Source: Sphingomonas corticis (GTDB lineage: Bacteria > Pseudomonadota > Alphaproteobacteria > Sphingomonadales > Sphingomonadaceae). Taken from it: a DNA stretch of 64,000 nt. The position numbers and the translations under genes are program-made. The stretch's first letter is position 1. Each line of letters begins with the position of its first letter. Shown one piece after another: positions 9,834 through 18,225 of the stretch. Below the pieces are notes generated by a model. The model worked only from the letters and a program-made list of their open reading frames with translations. It had not been told where the DNA came from and made no database searches. Location: the NCBI RefSeq assembly GCF_012035195.1, contig NZ_JAAVJH010000001.1, positions 248,001 to 312,000 on the forward strand. Reading direction: 5' to 3'.

Positions 9834-10711
9834 TGGCCGCCTGGACAAGGAGCCCGATCGCGGCCGGCTTCGCCGCGCTGGCAGGCGTGATCGTCGCCGC
9901 CGCCACCTTCGCCATCGTGCCGGAAACGATGCAGGCGGTCGTGCTGCGGCTCAACGAGCCGATCCGCATCGTCAACCGCTGGCAGCCGGGCCAGGTGATC
10001 GGCAACACCGGCGCGGGCGTGATCGCGCGCGTCCCCTTCGTCGACAAGATCGTCTGGGTGGACAAGCGCGTGCTGGACGCGGACCTCGACAACACGCTGG
10101 TCCTTTCGACCGACCAGCTGCGGCTGAACGTGGACGCGTTCGCGCGTTTCCGCATCGTCGATCCGCTGCGCGCGATCACCTCGACCGGCAGCACCTCCAG
10201 CACGGAGGAGCGGGTCGCCGACCAGCTGCGCCCGCTGCTGGGCACCGCATTGCGCAACGAATTGGGCAAGGTGCAGTTCGCCAGCCTGCTCTCGCCAGAG
10301 CGCGGGCAGGTGATGGACCGCATCCAGGCGTCGTTGCAGCGCGATGCCCGGCAATATGGCGCGGAGATCGTCGACGTGCGGATCAAGCACGCCGACCTGC
10401 CCGAAGGCAGCCCGCTGGAAAGCGCGCTCCAGCGGATGCGCACCGCGCGCCAGCAGGAAGCGAACACGATCCGCGCGCAGGGGCAGAAGGCGGCGCAGAT
10501 CGTCCGCGCCGAGGCCGACGCCAGCGCGGCGCAGGTCTATGCCGCAGCCTTCAGCAAGGACGCGGACTTCTACGATTTCTACCGCGCGATGCAGTCCTAC
10601 CGCCACACGTTCGGCGCGGACGGCAACGGGCCCGCACAGGGATCGACGAACATCATCATGAGCCGCGACAATGCGTACCTGCGCGAGTTCGAAGGGCGCA
10701 GTCGGCCGTGA
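9833..10711 (+). CDS. hflC: FtsH protease modulator subunit HflC
   Basis: The protein has 292 residues: one N-terminal membrane anchor (IAAGFAALAGVIVAAATFAIV) and an SPFH domain. Family segments seen are VVLRLNEPIRIVN, GVIARVPFVDKIVWVDKRV, the helical EIVDVRIKHADLPEGS and the C-terminal FYDFYRAMQSYRHTF. It pairs with HflK. The one-base overlap with hflK supports stoichiometric synthesis. The ending NIIMSRDNAYLREFE is typical of alphaproteobacterial HflC. A DegP-type protease follows 120 bases later, so this locus groups membrane and periplasmic protein quality control. Confidence 0.96.
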   Translation: MAAWTRSPIAAGFAALAGVIVAAATFAIVPETMQAVVLRLNEPIRIVNRWQPGQVIGNTGAGVIARVPFVDKIVWVDKRVLDADLDNTLVLSTDQLRLNVDAFARFRIVDPLRAITSTGSTSSTEERVADQLRPLLGTALRNELGKVQFASLLSPERGQVMDRIQASLQRDARQYGAEIVDVRIKHADLPEGSPLESALQRMRTARQQEANTIRAQGQKAAQIVRAEADASAAQVYAAAFSKDADFYDFYRAMQSYRHTFGADGNGPAQGSTNIIMSRDNAYLREFEGRSRP

Positions 10712-10748
10712 ACGGGCGCGGCGAGTCGTTTTGCCGCGCTGACGGATC

Positions 10749-10770
10749 GTTCACATTCAATCGCCGTTCA
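10749..10770 (+). promoter_or_regulatory. Direct repeat GTTCA-N12-GTTCA upstream of degP
   Basis: GTTCACATTCAATCGCCGTTCA contains GTTCA twice and ATTCA once, 63-84 bases before the degP start. It lies in the only non-coding stretch between hflC and degP. Tandem half-sites of this kind suit a response regulator of an envelope-stress two-component system. This is inference from position and repeat structure only; the regulator is unknown. Confidence 0.3.
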
Positions 10771-10832
10771 TCGCGAAACGGCCACTAAGGCCCCATCTTC
10801 CCTATAGACGACGATTGGGTGATCGAGAGGAC

Positions 10833-12380
10833 ATGAAGACCGTGCGCTACGCCTATGCCCTGACCGGTGCGCTTCTCCTCGGCGGAACCGCCGCGTCGCT
10901 GACGATGCAGAATCCGGCGACCGCGCAGGTCGCGCAGAACGAACCGGGGGCGATCTCCGCCCAGGCGCCCCGCGCCGGTGCGCCGATGAGCTTCGCCGAC
11001 ATGGTGGCGAAGCTGCAACCCGCGGTGGTCAACATCTCGACCACCCAGCGCGTGACGCTCCAGCAATCGCCCAATCCCTTCGCCGGCACGCCGTTCGGCG
11101 AGCTGTTCGGCCAGTTCGGCGGCGGACAGGGCGGACAGGGCGGCGCGCCGGTGACGCGCGAGGGATCGTCGCTCGGCTCGGGCTTCCTGATCTCCTCCGA
11201 CGGCTACGTCGTGACGAACAACCACGTCATCGCTCCCGCCGCGCGCGGGGCGACCGTCGAATCGATCACCGTCACGCTGCAGGACCGCAAGGAATACAAG
11301 GCGAAGCTGATCGGGCGCGATCCGACCAGCGACCTCGCCGTGCTGAAGATCACGTCCTCCACCCCGCTGCCCTTCGTGAAGCTGGGCGACAGCAGCCGCG
11401 CGCGCGTCGGCGACTGGGTGGTGGCGATCGGCCAGCCGTTCGGCCTGGGCGGCACGGTGACGGCGGGCATCGTCTCCGCGGTGCACCGCTCCACCGGCGG
11501 CGGCGCGTTCGACACGTTCATCCAGACGGATGCCGCGATCAACCAGGGCAATTCCGGCGGCCCGATGTTCAACCTGAACGGCGACGTGATCGGCATCAAC
11601 TCGCAGATCTACTCGCAGTCGGGCGGCAACATCGGCATCGGCTTCGCCATTCCGGCGACCGAGGCCAAGCCGATCATCGACACGCTGATGAAGGGCCAGT
11701 CGGTCCGTCGCGGCTACCTGGGCGTCGGCATCCAGCCGGTCAGCGAGGATATCGGCGCCGCGCTGGGCCTGCCGAAGAACTCGGGCGAGATCATCGGCCG
11801 GGTGGAGCCGAACGGGCCGGGCGCGAAGGCCGGGCTGCGCGCGGGCGACGTCGTTACCGCGATCAACGGCAAGAAGGTGTCGCCCGACCAGACGTTGTCC
11901 TACCTCGTCGCCAACACGGCGCCGGGATCGACGATCAGGCTGGACGTGATCCGCGACGGCCGACCGCAGACGCTGAACGCCACGGTCACGACCCGCCCGG
12001 CGGAGGACCAGATCGCGTCGCTGACCGGCGGCGAGGACGACGACGACGGCCTGCCCGAGGGCGGCGACCAGGGCCAGACCGCGCCGACGGCGTCGCTGGG
12101 CGTCACCGTCCAGCCGCTGACGCCGCAGATCGCCCGCCAGATCGGCGTCGACTCGACCGTGTCCGGCGTGGTCGTCGTCGGCACGGACCAGTCGAGCGAC
12201 GCCGGGCAGAAGCTGCGTCGCGGCGACGTGATCTCCGCGGTCAATTCCCAGCCGGTGCGCACCGCCGCCGACGTGGCGCGCTTCGTGGCGGCGGCGAAGT
12301 CGGCCGGGCGCCCGGCCGTGCTGCTGACGGTGACGCGCCAGCGCACCGTGGGCGCACTGATCCCGGTGAAGATCAAGTAG
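10833..12380 (+). CDS. degP: DegP/HtrA (Do family) periplasmic serine protease
   Basis: The protein has 515 residues from the ATG at 10833 (site GAGAGG). A signal peptide (ALTGALLLGGTAASL, cleavage after PATAQ) is followed by the trypsin-like domain with the triad His131 (TNNHVIAP), Asp167 (TSDLAVLKI) and Ser241 (QGNSGGPMF). Two PDZ domains come next: RRGYLGVGIQPV from about 290, and TASLGVTVQPLTPQIA from about 415. A Gly/Gln-rich loop at 94-104 is longer than average. The enzyme degrades and chaperones misfolded envelope proteins. It is followed by a clear terminator. Confidence 0.96.
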   Translation: MKTVRYAYALTGALLLGGTAASLTMQNPATAQVAQNEPGAISAQAPRAGAPMSFADMVAKLQPAVVNISTTQRVTLQQSPNPFAGTPFGELFGQFGGGQGGQGGAPVTREGSSLGSGFLISSDGYVVTNNHVIAPAARGATVESITVTLQDRKEYKAKLIGRDPTSDLAVLKITSSTPLPFVKLGDSSRARVGDWVVAIGQPFGLGGTVTAGIVSAVHRSTGGGAFDTFIQTDAAINQGNSGGPMFNLNGDVIGINSQIYSQSGGNIGIGFAIPATEAKPIIDTLMKGQSVRRGYLGVGIQPVSEDIGAALGLPKNSGEIIGRVEPNGPGAKAGLRAGDVVTAINGKKVSPDQTLSYLVANTAPGSTIRLDVIRDGRPQTLNATVTTRPAEDQIASLTGGEDDDDGLPEGGDQGQTAPTASLGVTVQPLTPQIARQIGVDSTVSGVVVVGTDQSSDAGQKLRRGDVISAVNSQPVRTAADVARFVAAAKSAGRPAVLLTVTRQRTVGALIPVKIK

Positions 12381-12409
12381 GCCGCGCTCCGCCGCGCGAG
12401 AACGGGCCC

Positions 12410-12437
12410 GCCCGCCATCTGGCGCGGCGGGCCTTTT
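12410..12437 (+). terminator. Rho-independent terminator of degP
   Basis: The stem GCCCGCC / GGCGGGC with a 9-base loop is followed directly by CTTTTT. It begins 29 bases after the degP stop and ends before the ribosome site of the next gene. Confidence 0.85.
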
Positions 12438-12474
12438 TCGTTAGGCTGGATCGGGATCGCGGAGGGGGTTCGAC

Positions 12475-14136
12475 ATGACCGAGGGCAGCATCTTCATCGG
12501 CGCCGGCGCGGGCGGCACGCATCCGCAGCGGCTGGACCTGCGCCGCGCCAACCGCCACGGCCTGATCGCCGGAGCGACGGGCACGGGCAAGACGGTGACG
12601 TTGCAGGGCATCGTCGAGGGGTTTTCCGCCGCGGGCACGCCCTGCTTCGTCGCCGACGTGAAGGGGGACCTTTCCGGCCTTGCCATGCCCGGCTCGCCCA
12701 CGGCGAAGACCCACGCCATCTTCGCCGCCCGCGCGGCGGAGATCGGCATGGCCGACTGGACCTATGCCGATACGCCGGTGCAGTTCTGGGACCTGTACGG
12801 CGAGCAGGGCCATCCGATCCGCACCACCGTCAGCGAGATGGGACCGCTGCTGATCGCGCGGCTGCTCGGCCTCAACGAGGTGCAGGAGGGCGTGCTGACG
12901 ATCGCCTTCCACGTCGCCGATCGGGAGGGGCTGCTGCTGATCGACCTGGACGACCTTCAGGCCATGCTGGCGCATTGCGGCGAGCGGGCGGAGGAACTGA
13001 CCACCACCTACGGCAACGTCAGCAAGCAGTCGGTCGGCGCGATTCAGCGCGCGCTGCTGCAATTGCGTGGCCAGGGCGGTGAGCATTTCTTCGGCGAGCC
13101 CGCGCTCGACCTGCACGACTTCCTCGGCACCGACGATCGCGGGCGGGGCATCGTCAATGTGCTGGCCGCGGACAAGCTGATGGCCGCACCCAAGCTGTAC
13201 GCCACCTTCCTCCTGTGGCTGTTGTCCGAGCTGTTCGAGGCGCTGCCCGAGGTCGGCGATCCGGACAGGCCGGTCCTGTGCTTCTTCTTCGACGAGGCGC
13301 ACCTGCTGTTCGACGATGCGCCCGCGGCGCTGGCGGAGAAGATCGAGCAGGTGGTACGGCTGATCCGGTCGAAGGGCGTCGGCGTCTACTTCATCACGCA
13401 GAACCCGATCGACATCCCCGACAAGGTGGCCGGGCAGCTCGGCAACCGCGTGCAGCACAAGCTGAACGCCTTCACCCCGCGCGACCAGAAGGCGGTGGCA
13501 GCCGCGGCCGACACGTTCCGCGCCAACCCCGGCATCGACGTGGGCAGCGCCATCACCGAGCTGAAGACCGGCGAGGCGCTGGTCAGCCTGCTCCAGCCCG
13601 ACGGCGCGCCCTCGCCCGTCGAGCGCACGCTGATCCGCCCGCCCGCCAGCCGCGTCGGCCCGCTGACCGCGGCGGAGCGCAAGGTGATGATCGAGAGCGA
13701 CGTGATCGGCGCGAAGTACGACACCGTCGTCGATCGCGAATCCGCTGAGGAGCTGCTGGCGGCCAAGACCGCCGAGGCCGCCGCCGCGGTCGCGGCGGAG
13801 CGCGCGAGAGACGATGCGGAGAAGGCGGCCGCGCTGAAGGCGAAGGACGATGCCCGGCTGGCCAGGGAGGCGGAGCGCGCGCGCATCGCCGCGCAGAAGG
13901 ACGCCGACCGCGCCGCGCGGGAGGACGACCGCGCCCGCCGCGCCGCGGAGCGCGAGGCGGCGAACTCGCCCTGGAACCGCGCCGTCACCTCCGCCTCGCG
14001 CTCCGCCTCCTCGGCGATCGGGCGGACCGTGGCGAACGAGGTGACGAAGGCGGTGCTGGGGGGCGGTCGCGGGAAGTCGGGCGGCCTGCTCGGCCAGGTG
14101 ATGCGCGGCGTGCTGGGCGGGCTGCTGCGGCGATAG
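12475..14136 (+). CDS. HerA-like ATPase, DUF853 family
   Basis: The protein has 553 residues. The first ~400 form a HerA/FtsK-type RecA-fold ATPase: Walker A GATGTGKTVTLQ at about residue 35-46, DVKGDLSGLA just after, Walker B VLCFFFDEAHLLF near 270 and GVYFITQNPIDIPD. It ends with a highly charged, Ala/Arg/Asp/Glu-rich segment (about 430-500) likely to form a long helix or coiled coil, and a Gly/basic tail (VMRGVLGGLLRR). DUF853 proteins are DNA-translocase-like ATPases of unknown role. The gene stands alone after the degP terminator. Confidence 0.88.
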   Translation: MTEGSIFIGAGAGGTHPQRLDLRRANRHGLIAGATGTGKTVTLQGIVEGFSAAGTPCFVADVKGDLSGLAMPGSPTAKTHAIFAARAAEIGMADWTYADTPVQFWDLYGEQGHPIRTTVSEMGPLLIARLLGLNEVQEGVLTIAFHVADREGLLLIDLDDLQAMLAHCGERAEELTTTYGNVSKQSVGAIQRALLQLRGQGGEHFFGEPALDLHDFLGTDDRGRGIVNVLAADKLMAAPKLYATFLLWLLSELFEALPEVGDPDRPVLCFFFDEAHLLFDDAPAALAEKIEQVVRLIRSKGVGVYFITQNPIDIPDKVAGQLGNRVQHKLNAFTPRDQKAVAAAADTFRANPGIDVGSAITELKTGEALVSLLQPDGAPSPVERTLIRPPASRVGPLTAAERKVMIESDVIGAKYDTVVDRESAEELLAAKTAEAAAAVAAERARDDAEKAAALKAKDDARLAREAERARIAAQKDADRAAREDDRARRAAEREAANSPWNRAVTSASRSASSAIGRTVANEVTKAVLGGGRGKSGGLLGQVMRGVLGGLLRR

Positions 14137-14188
14137 CGCGTCCCGGTCCCGCCTTCGCGGGGACACATTCGGTGCGGAAGAGGGCATC

Positions 14189-14689
14189 ATGCCTATCCTC
14201 ACCGCCCTCCCCTACCGCGACGTGCTCGCGATGATCCGCGCGCTGGCCGACGCGATCGCCGCCGACGACTGGACGCCCACCCACCTGGTCGGCATCGGCC
14301 GCGGCGGGCTGGTCCCCGCGGTCTACCTCAGCCATGCGCTGTCGGTGCCGATGCTGTCGATCGACTTCTCCGCCCAGGCCGATCCGCTGGTGGCCGAATC
14401 CCTGCTGCGGCTGGCCGGTCGGGCGGGCGCGGGGGAGCGGCTGCTGTTCGTCGACGACATCAACGATTCGGGGCGCACCACCGCCCGCCTGCGTGCCATG
14501 CCGGGCGTCGGCGACGCGCGGTTCGCCACGCTGATCGACAACAGCCGATCGAGCGAGCGGGTCGATTATGCCGCGCGCACGATCGACCGGGCGACCTGCA
14601 AGGATTGGTTCGTGTTCCCGTGGGAGGCGATGGCCACCGGCAGCGCGATCCTGGCGGACGCGGAGGAGGTGCCCGAGCGGACCGGCTGA
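14189..14689 (+). CDS. Phosphoribosyltransferase family protein (xanthine-guanine type)
   Basis: The protein has 166 residues with the PRTase type I fold. The PRPP-binding loop is RLLFVDDINDSGRTTARL (about residues 88-105). The first loop is LVGIGRGGLVPAVYLSHAL and the C-terminal strand is DWFVFPWEA, which is characteristic of the XGPRT-like group. It probably transfers ribose-5-phosphate from PRPP to a purine base such as xanthine or guanine in salvage. The exact base cannot be read from the sequence. It is separated by 52 bases from the upstream ATPase and convergent with the following pair of genes. Confidence 0.85.
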   Translation: MPILTALPYRDVLAMIRALADAIAADDWTPTHLVGIGRGGLVPAVYLSHALSVPMLSIDFSAQADPLVAESLLRLAGRAGAGERLLFVDDINDSGRTTARLRAMPGVGDARFATLIDNSRSSERVDYAARTIDRATCKDWFVFPWEAMATGSAILADAEEVPERTG

Positions 14690-14693
14690 GCGA

Positions 14694-14936
14694 TCAGCCG
14701 CCGACCATCCCCGTCACCCGCACCGTTGCGCCGCGATTTTCGATCCCGCCGGACACCATCCCGCTGACGGTCACCTGCGCACCCGGCTCGACGAGGACCC
14801 TGCCCTCCACGATGCCGCTGACCGTCGCGCGCACGCCCGCGGCCACGACGATATCGCCCCGGACGATGCCCGACACGTCGTCGCCGTCCGCCGTGGCGCG
14901 GACGACGCCGGAGACGATCCCGCCCAGCCGCGTCAC
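14694..14936 (-). CDS. Tiny beta-repeat protein (bactofilin-like ladder), function unknown
   Basis: The 80-residue protein consists almost wholly of about four copies of a 17-18-residue unit: VSGIVRGDIVVAAGVRAT, VSGIVEGRVLVEPGAQVT, VSGMVSGGIENRGATVR, VTGMVGG. Alternating V/I/T with turn glycines at fixed spacing is the pattern of a right-handed beta-helix or a bactofilin-like ladder. There is no signal peptide, membrane span or cysteine. The GTG start overlaps the stop of the upstream oxygenase gene (GTGA), so translation is coupled. I do not recognise a function; polymerisation or a lid/scaffold role is only a guess. Confidence 0.75.
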   Translation of the reverse strand: MTRLGGIVSGVVRATADGDDVSGIVRGDIVVAAGVRATVSGIVEGRVLVEPGAQVTVSGMVSGGIENRGATVRVTGMVGG

Positions 14937-15901
14937 ATCTTGACCAGCCCGATCTCCACCAGCCGCTCGTGCAGATAGTCATGCGCGGTGATCGGCGTCG
15001 GATAGCGGTCCGGGTGCTCCGCATCGACGCAGCCGGGCAGCGTCTCGATCAGGAAATCGGGCGCGGGGTGCAGGAAGAAGGGCATGGAGTAGCGCGAGTG
15101 GCCGCGCCGCTCGGGCGGCGGGTTCACGACGCGGTGCGTGGTCGACGGCAGGACATGGTTGGTCAGCCGCTGCAGCATGTCGCCCACGTTGACGACCATC
15201 GCGCCCTCCGGCGGCTTGATCGCCAGCCAGCCGCCCGTCTCGCGGTCGAGCAGTTCCAGCCCGGCCTCCTCTGCGCCCAGCAGCAGCGTGATGAGGTTGA
15301 TGTCCTCGTGCGCGCCCGCCCGTACGCCCTGCGCATCGGCGGGGATCGGCGGATAGTGGAGCAGGCGAAGGACCGAATTGCCGTCCTTCACCGCGGGGTC
15401 GAACCAGTCGGACGACAGGCCCAGGTGCCGCGCGATGGCGGAGAGCAGGCGGTCGCCGGCACGGTCGAACGCGGCGAACAGCTCGACGAAGGTCTGCCTG
15501 AATCCTTCCGGCCGGGTCGGCCAGATGTTGGGCGACATGACGTCGGCGAAGCGGTGCCCGGCCGGCAGCTCGCGCCCGACGTGCCAGAATTCCTTCAGGT
15601 CGACGTGCGCCGCATCCTTCGCGATCTCCGTCTTGAACGGCGTGTAGCCGCGCGCGCCGCCGCCACCGGGAACGTGGTAGCCGCGCTTCTCCTCCTCGGG
15701 CAGCGCGAACAGCGCCTCCGTCTCGCGCCAGGCACGGTCGATCAGCGCCTGCGGCACGCCGTGGTCGGCGACGATGGCGAAGCCGAACCGCTCGAACGAT
15801 CCGCCCAGCGCCGCGGCGAAGCCGTCGGGATCGCGCTCCTGGTCGGCGAGGCTGAGCGTGGGGACGTCGGCGAGCCGCGCCGTTGCGGGGGTGTCGAGCA
15901 T
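14933..15901 (-). CDS. 2-oxoglutarate/Fe(II) oxygenase, isopenicillin N synthase-like
   Basis: The ATG at 15901 gives 322 residues with the usual start MLDTPATARLADVPTLSLAD. The N-terminal DIOX_N region (RFGFAIVADHGVP) and the C-terminal jelly roll carry the iron triad: His and Asp in GAHEDINLITLL, and the distal His in STTHRVVNPP. The cosubstrate arginine is in RYSMPFFLHP. Bacterial members hydroxylate amino acids, flavonoid-like compounds or other small molecules, so the substrate here is open. It is not a true isopenicillin N synthase, since no beta-lactam genes are near. It is translationally coupled to the 80-residue repeat protein. Confidence 0.88.
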   Translation of the reverse strand: MLDTPATARLADVPTLSLADQERDPDGFAAALGGSFERFGFAIVADHGVPQALIDRAWRETEALFALPEEEKRGYHVPGGGGARGYTPFKTEIAKDAAHVDLKEFWHVGRELPAGHRFADVMSPNIWPTRPEGFRQTFVELFAAFDRAGDRLLSAIARHLGLSSDWFDPAVKDGNSVLRLLHYPPIPADAQGVRAGAHEDINLITLLLGAEEAGLELLDRETGGWLAIKPPEGAMVVNVGDMLQRLTNHVLPSTTHRVVNPPPERRGHSRYSMPFFLHPAPDFLIETLPGCVDAEHPDRYPTPITAHDYLHERLVEIGLVKM

Positions 15902-16022
15902 GATAAGCGTCCGTTTTTCTTGGTGCCCTCCACATAGGCGCTCGTTTCCGCGGCGACCAGCCTGACGGAACCGCCGTCGTCCGCCGCCGTTCGCCCCAAC
16001 GAGCAACGAAGGAGGCACGTTC

Positions 16023-16358
16023 ATGGGCGGCCATCAGGTGACCAGCCACGGTTCGGGTGACGACGGCTACGACGAGGACGGCTATGACGAGAGCCAGCGC
16101 GCCGAGATCTTGGAGGCGACGCGCGACGGCCCGAGCGACGGGACGATCATCACCGACCTGGAACCCGATCTCGACGAGGACGACGAGGCGGACGAGGACG
16201 AGCTGAATCTGACCGAGGGCGAGGTGGGCGAGGAGGACGGCACCGTCCAGCCCGACGAGGAAGATCTGGACGAGGACGATCTGCAGGAGGACTTCGACGA
16301 CGACACCGTCGCGGAAGACGATCTGGACGATCGCGACGATACCGCGCTGCGTCCGTGA
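16023..16358 (+). CDS. Highly acidic small protein, unknown function
   Basis: The 111-residue protein has 30 Asp and 18 Glu (43 percent acidic), almost no hydrophobic core and no signal peptide. It has a strong AAGGAGG site before the ATG. It starts MGGHQVTSHGSGDDGYDEDG and consists of clusters such as DLDEDDEADEDELN and FDDDTVAEDD. It is likely disordered, and could bind divalent cations or basic proteins; this is inference from composition. Its stop overlaps the GTG start of the next gene (GTGA), coupling it to a MliC-like lipoprotein. Confidence 0.75.
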   Translation: MGGHQVTSHGSGDDGYDEDGYDESQRAEILEATRDGPSDGTIITDLEPDLDEDDEADEDELNLTEGEVGEEDGTVQPDEEDLDEDDLQEDFDDDTVAEDDLDDRDDTALRP

Positions 16359-16924
16359 CCGACGGGCCGGCACGGCGCATGCGACCGGCCGGCCTGTGCC
16401 TGGTCGCCGGCGCCGTACTGGCGGGCTGCGGGCCGGGCCGCTCGGGCGAGACATTGGGCGCCAACGCCTCCGCGGTCGACATCGCGAGGGCGGCGCACGA
16501 TGCCGAGGCCCGGATCGAGGCCTATCGACGCGTGCGGCGGGCGGCCCCCTCTGCGCCGCGCACACCGCCGCCCGACCCCGCCCCCGCCCCCGCCCACGTC
16601 GCGACGCAGGCGCCTCGCCTGCCCGACGTCGCCACCGCCACCTACGCCTGCGCGGACGACAGCCGGATCTCGGCCCGCTTCGACAATCGTGCCGGAACGG
16701 TGACGCTGCACCGGGGCGAGGAGCACGTCACGCTCTCGCAGCAGCCTGCCGCATCGGGCATCCACTATGCCGGACAGGGATGGGACCTGCGCGGCAAGGG
16801 CGGTGACGCGACGCTGAGCCGGCCCGATGCCGAACCGGTCGCCTGCGTCGCGGAGGACGAAACGTCGGCGATCCTTACACTCGGCGCTGACGGCAGGACG
16901 GCATTAACCGTCGCAGGCGGCTGA
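16355..16924 (+). CDS. MliC-like C-type lysozyme inhibitor lipoprotein
   Basis: The protein has 189 residues. The signal peptide ends in a lipobox (LVAGAVLAGC) with lipidation at the Cys near residue 25. A Pro/Ala-rich linker spans about 64-85. The C-terminal MliC domain has YACADDSRISARFDN, GTVTLHRG, SGIHYAGQGWDLRGKGGDATL and a second Cys (VACVAEDE) that would pair with the Cys of YAC. MliC proteins sit in the envelope and block host or competitor lysozyme. The linker is longer than usual and the domain assignment is by motif only. It is coupled to the acidic protein. Confidence 0.75.
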   Translation: MTDGPARRMRPAGLCLVAGAVLAGCGPGRSGETLGANASAVDIARAAHDAEARIEAYRRVRRAAPSAPRTPPPDPAPAPAHVATQAPRLPDVATATYACADDSRISARFDNRAGTVTLHRGEEHVTLSQQPAASGIHYAGQGWDLRGKGGDATLSRPDAEPVACVAEDETSAILTLGADGRTALTVAGG

Positions 16925-17228
16925 AACGCTCGTCTCTTCCGCGCTGGCACGCGGGATGCACAATAGACCAGGCACCGAGCGTGAATACGCTTTCAGCCGG
17001 GCGGGGACGCTGCTTCGATCTCGCGATCCCCGCCCGCACCCGGTGCCGACACCTTCGGTCGCCGGAACGCCATCGAGATGATGCGCGAGACGTCCCGCGA
17101 CCACTCCGACGCGAGCCTGACCGCCAAAGCCGGCGCGCTTCGTCCGCGATCGGATCGGACAACGCTGGTCGCGCTCGATGCGCCAGCGCCGCAGTGCGCC
17201 GGGACGAACCTGCCGTCGCCGGATCGCT
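16925..17228. other. 304-base intergenic region without a recognisable gene
   Basis: It lies between the convergent lipoprotein gene and grxD. Reading frames here are short and have no family resemblance. GGCGGGGA and TCCCCGCC form an imperfect inverted repeat around 17008-17033, which could terminate one transcript. Nothing else can be supported. Confidence 0.5.
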
Positions 17229-17561
17229 TCAGGCCGCCTCGACCTTCAGCAGGTCGGCCAGCTCGCCCGATTCGTACATCTCCATCATGATGTCCGAACC
17301 GCCGACAAACTCGCCGTGGATGTAGAGCTGCGGAATGGTCGGCCAGTCGGAATAGGCCTTGATGCCCTGCCGCACCGCCTGGTCCTGCAACACGTCGACG
17401 CCCTCGAACTCGGCGCCGAGCCGCTCCAGGATCGCGACCGCGCGGCTGGAGAAGCCGCACTGCGGGAACAGCGGCGTGCCCTTCATGAACAGCACCACCG
17501 GATTGTTCTTCACCACCGCGTCGATGCGGGCGTGGGCCCCGTCCAGGCTATCGTCGGTCAT
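17229..17561 (-). CDS. grxD: Monothiol glutaredoxin, Grx4/GrxD type
   Basis: The 110-residue protein has the monothiol active site CGFS ([13 protein letters not shown], Cys near residue 35) and the glutathione-binding segments [17 protein letters not shown] and [13 protein letters not shown], all full length. Such proteins hold a [2Fe-2S] cluster between two subunits and glutathione, and hand it on, often in a heterodimer with BolA. The two genes upstream on the same strand are bolA and DUF1476, so the order DUF1476-bolA-grxD is a probable iron-sulfur handling operon. Confidence 0.96.
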   Translation of the reverse strand: MTDDSLDGAHARIDAVVKNNPVVLFMKGTPLFPQCGFSSRAVAILERLGAEFEGVDVLQDQAVRQGIKAYSDWPTIPQLYIHGEFVGGSDIMMEMYESGELADLLKVEAA

Positions 17562-17589
17562 CGTCTGGTCCTCTTCGATCCGTTCACGC

Positions 17590-17823
17590 CTATTTCGGAA
17601 CGGACGTGGTCAGCTGCAAGGCGTGGAGCACGCCGCCCATCCGCCCGCCCAGCGCCGCGTATACCGCCTGGTGCTGCTTCACGCGCGGCACGCCGGCGAA
17701 GCTGGCGCTGGTGACGCGCGCGGCCCAATGGTCGTTGTCGCCGGCCAGGTCGGTCATCTCGACCTCCGCGTCGGGGATGCCGGCCTTGATGAGCGCCACG
17801 ATCTCCGCGGCTTCCATCGGCAT
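17590..17823 (-). CDS. bolA: BolA family protein
   Basis: The 77-residue protein starts at the ATG at 17823. It opens [20 protein letters not shown] and has the typical [21 protein letters not shown] helix-turn region followed by [16 protein letters not shown], with a conserved His that can ligate a bridging Fe-S cluster with a monothiol glutaredoxin. It is located 28 bases before grxD and 5 bases after DUF1476, which supports co-transcription. It most resembles the short BolA2/IbaG-like forms. Confidence 0.92.
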   Translation of the reverse strand: MPMEAAEIVALIKAGIPDAEVEMTDLAGDNDHWAARVTSASFAGVPRVKQHQAVYAALGGRMGGVLHALQLTTSVPK

Positions 17824-17828
17824 CGCGC

Positions 17829-18152
17829 CTACTCCGGCTGGATCAGCTGGCGGCGCGCCTCGACGGTCTGCTCCTCCAGCGCGCGGCGCACCGCCGCGTC
17901 GTCGACGTCGACGCCAGCCGCGGTCAGATCGCCCAGCAGCTTGCGCACCACGTCCTCGTCGCCCGCTTCCTCGAAATCGGCCTGCACCACCGCCTTGGCA
18001 TAGGCGTCGGTCTCCGCGGGCGTCAGCTTCATCAGCGTCGCCGCCCACTGGCCCAGCAGGCGGTTGCGCCGCGCGGTGATGCGGAAGGCGACCTCCTCGT
18101 CGCGCGCGAACTTGGTCTCGAAGGCGCGCTCGCGATCGTCGAAGGTGGTCAT
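17829..18152 (-). CDS. DUF1476 domain protein (ATPase inhibitor zeta-like)
   Basis: The 107-residue protein begins MTTFDDRERAFETKFARDEE, the hallmark of DUF1476. The mostly helical body contains RRNRLLGQWAATLMKLT. In Paracoccus a DUF1476 protein is the zeta inhibitor of F1-ATPase, and its N-terminal helix matches the segment seen here, so inhibition of ATP hydrolysis is plausible. Most alphaproteobacterial members are untested. It is first in the DUF1476-bolA-grxD set, with GGAGCC before the start. In other alphaproteobacteria it is also commonly beside bolA and grxD. Confidence 0.9.
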   Translation of the reverse strand: MTTFDDRERAFETKFARDEEVAFRITARRNRLLGQWAATLMKLTPAETDAYAKAVVQADFEEAGDEDVVRKLLGDLTAAGVDVDDAAVRRALEEQTVEARRQLIQPE

Positions 18153-18225
18153 GGCGGCTCCTGTCTGTCTTGCCAGCGGGATAGTGGAGCCGGGCGGCGC
18201 GCGCAACGCCGCCCGTCCGCGCGCG

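Noticed and set aside
14933..15901. Isopenicillin N synthase as evidence for a beta-lactam gene cluster
   Set aside because: Only the fold is shared; no ACV synthetase, epimerase or other beta-lactam gene is present.
16925..17228. A gene in the 304-base gap before grxD
   Set aside because: Short frames on both strands have no ribosome site, motif or plausible composition.
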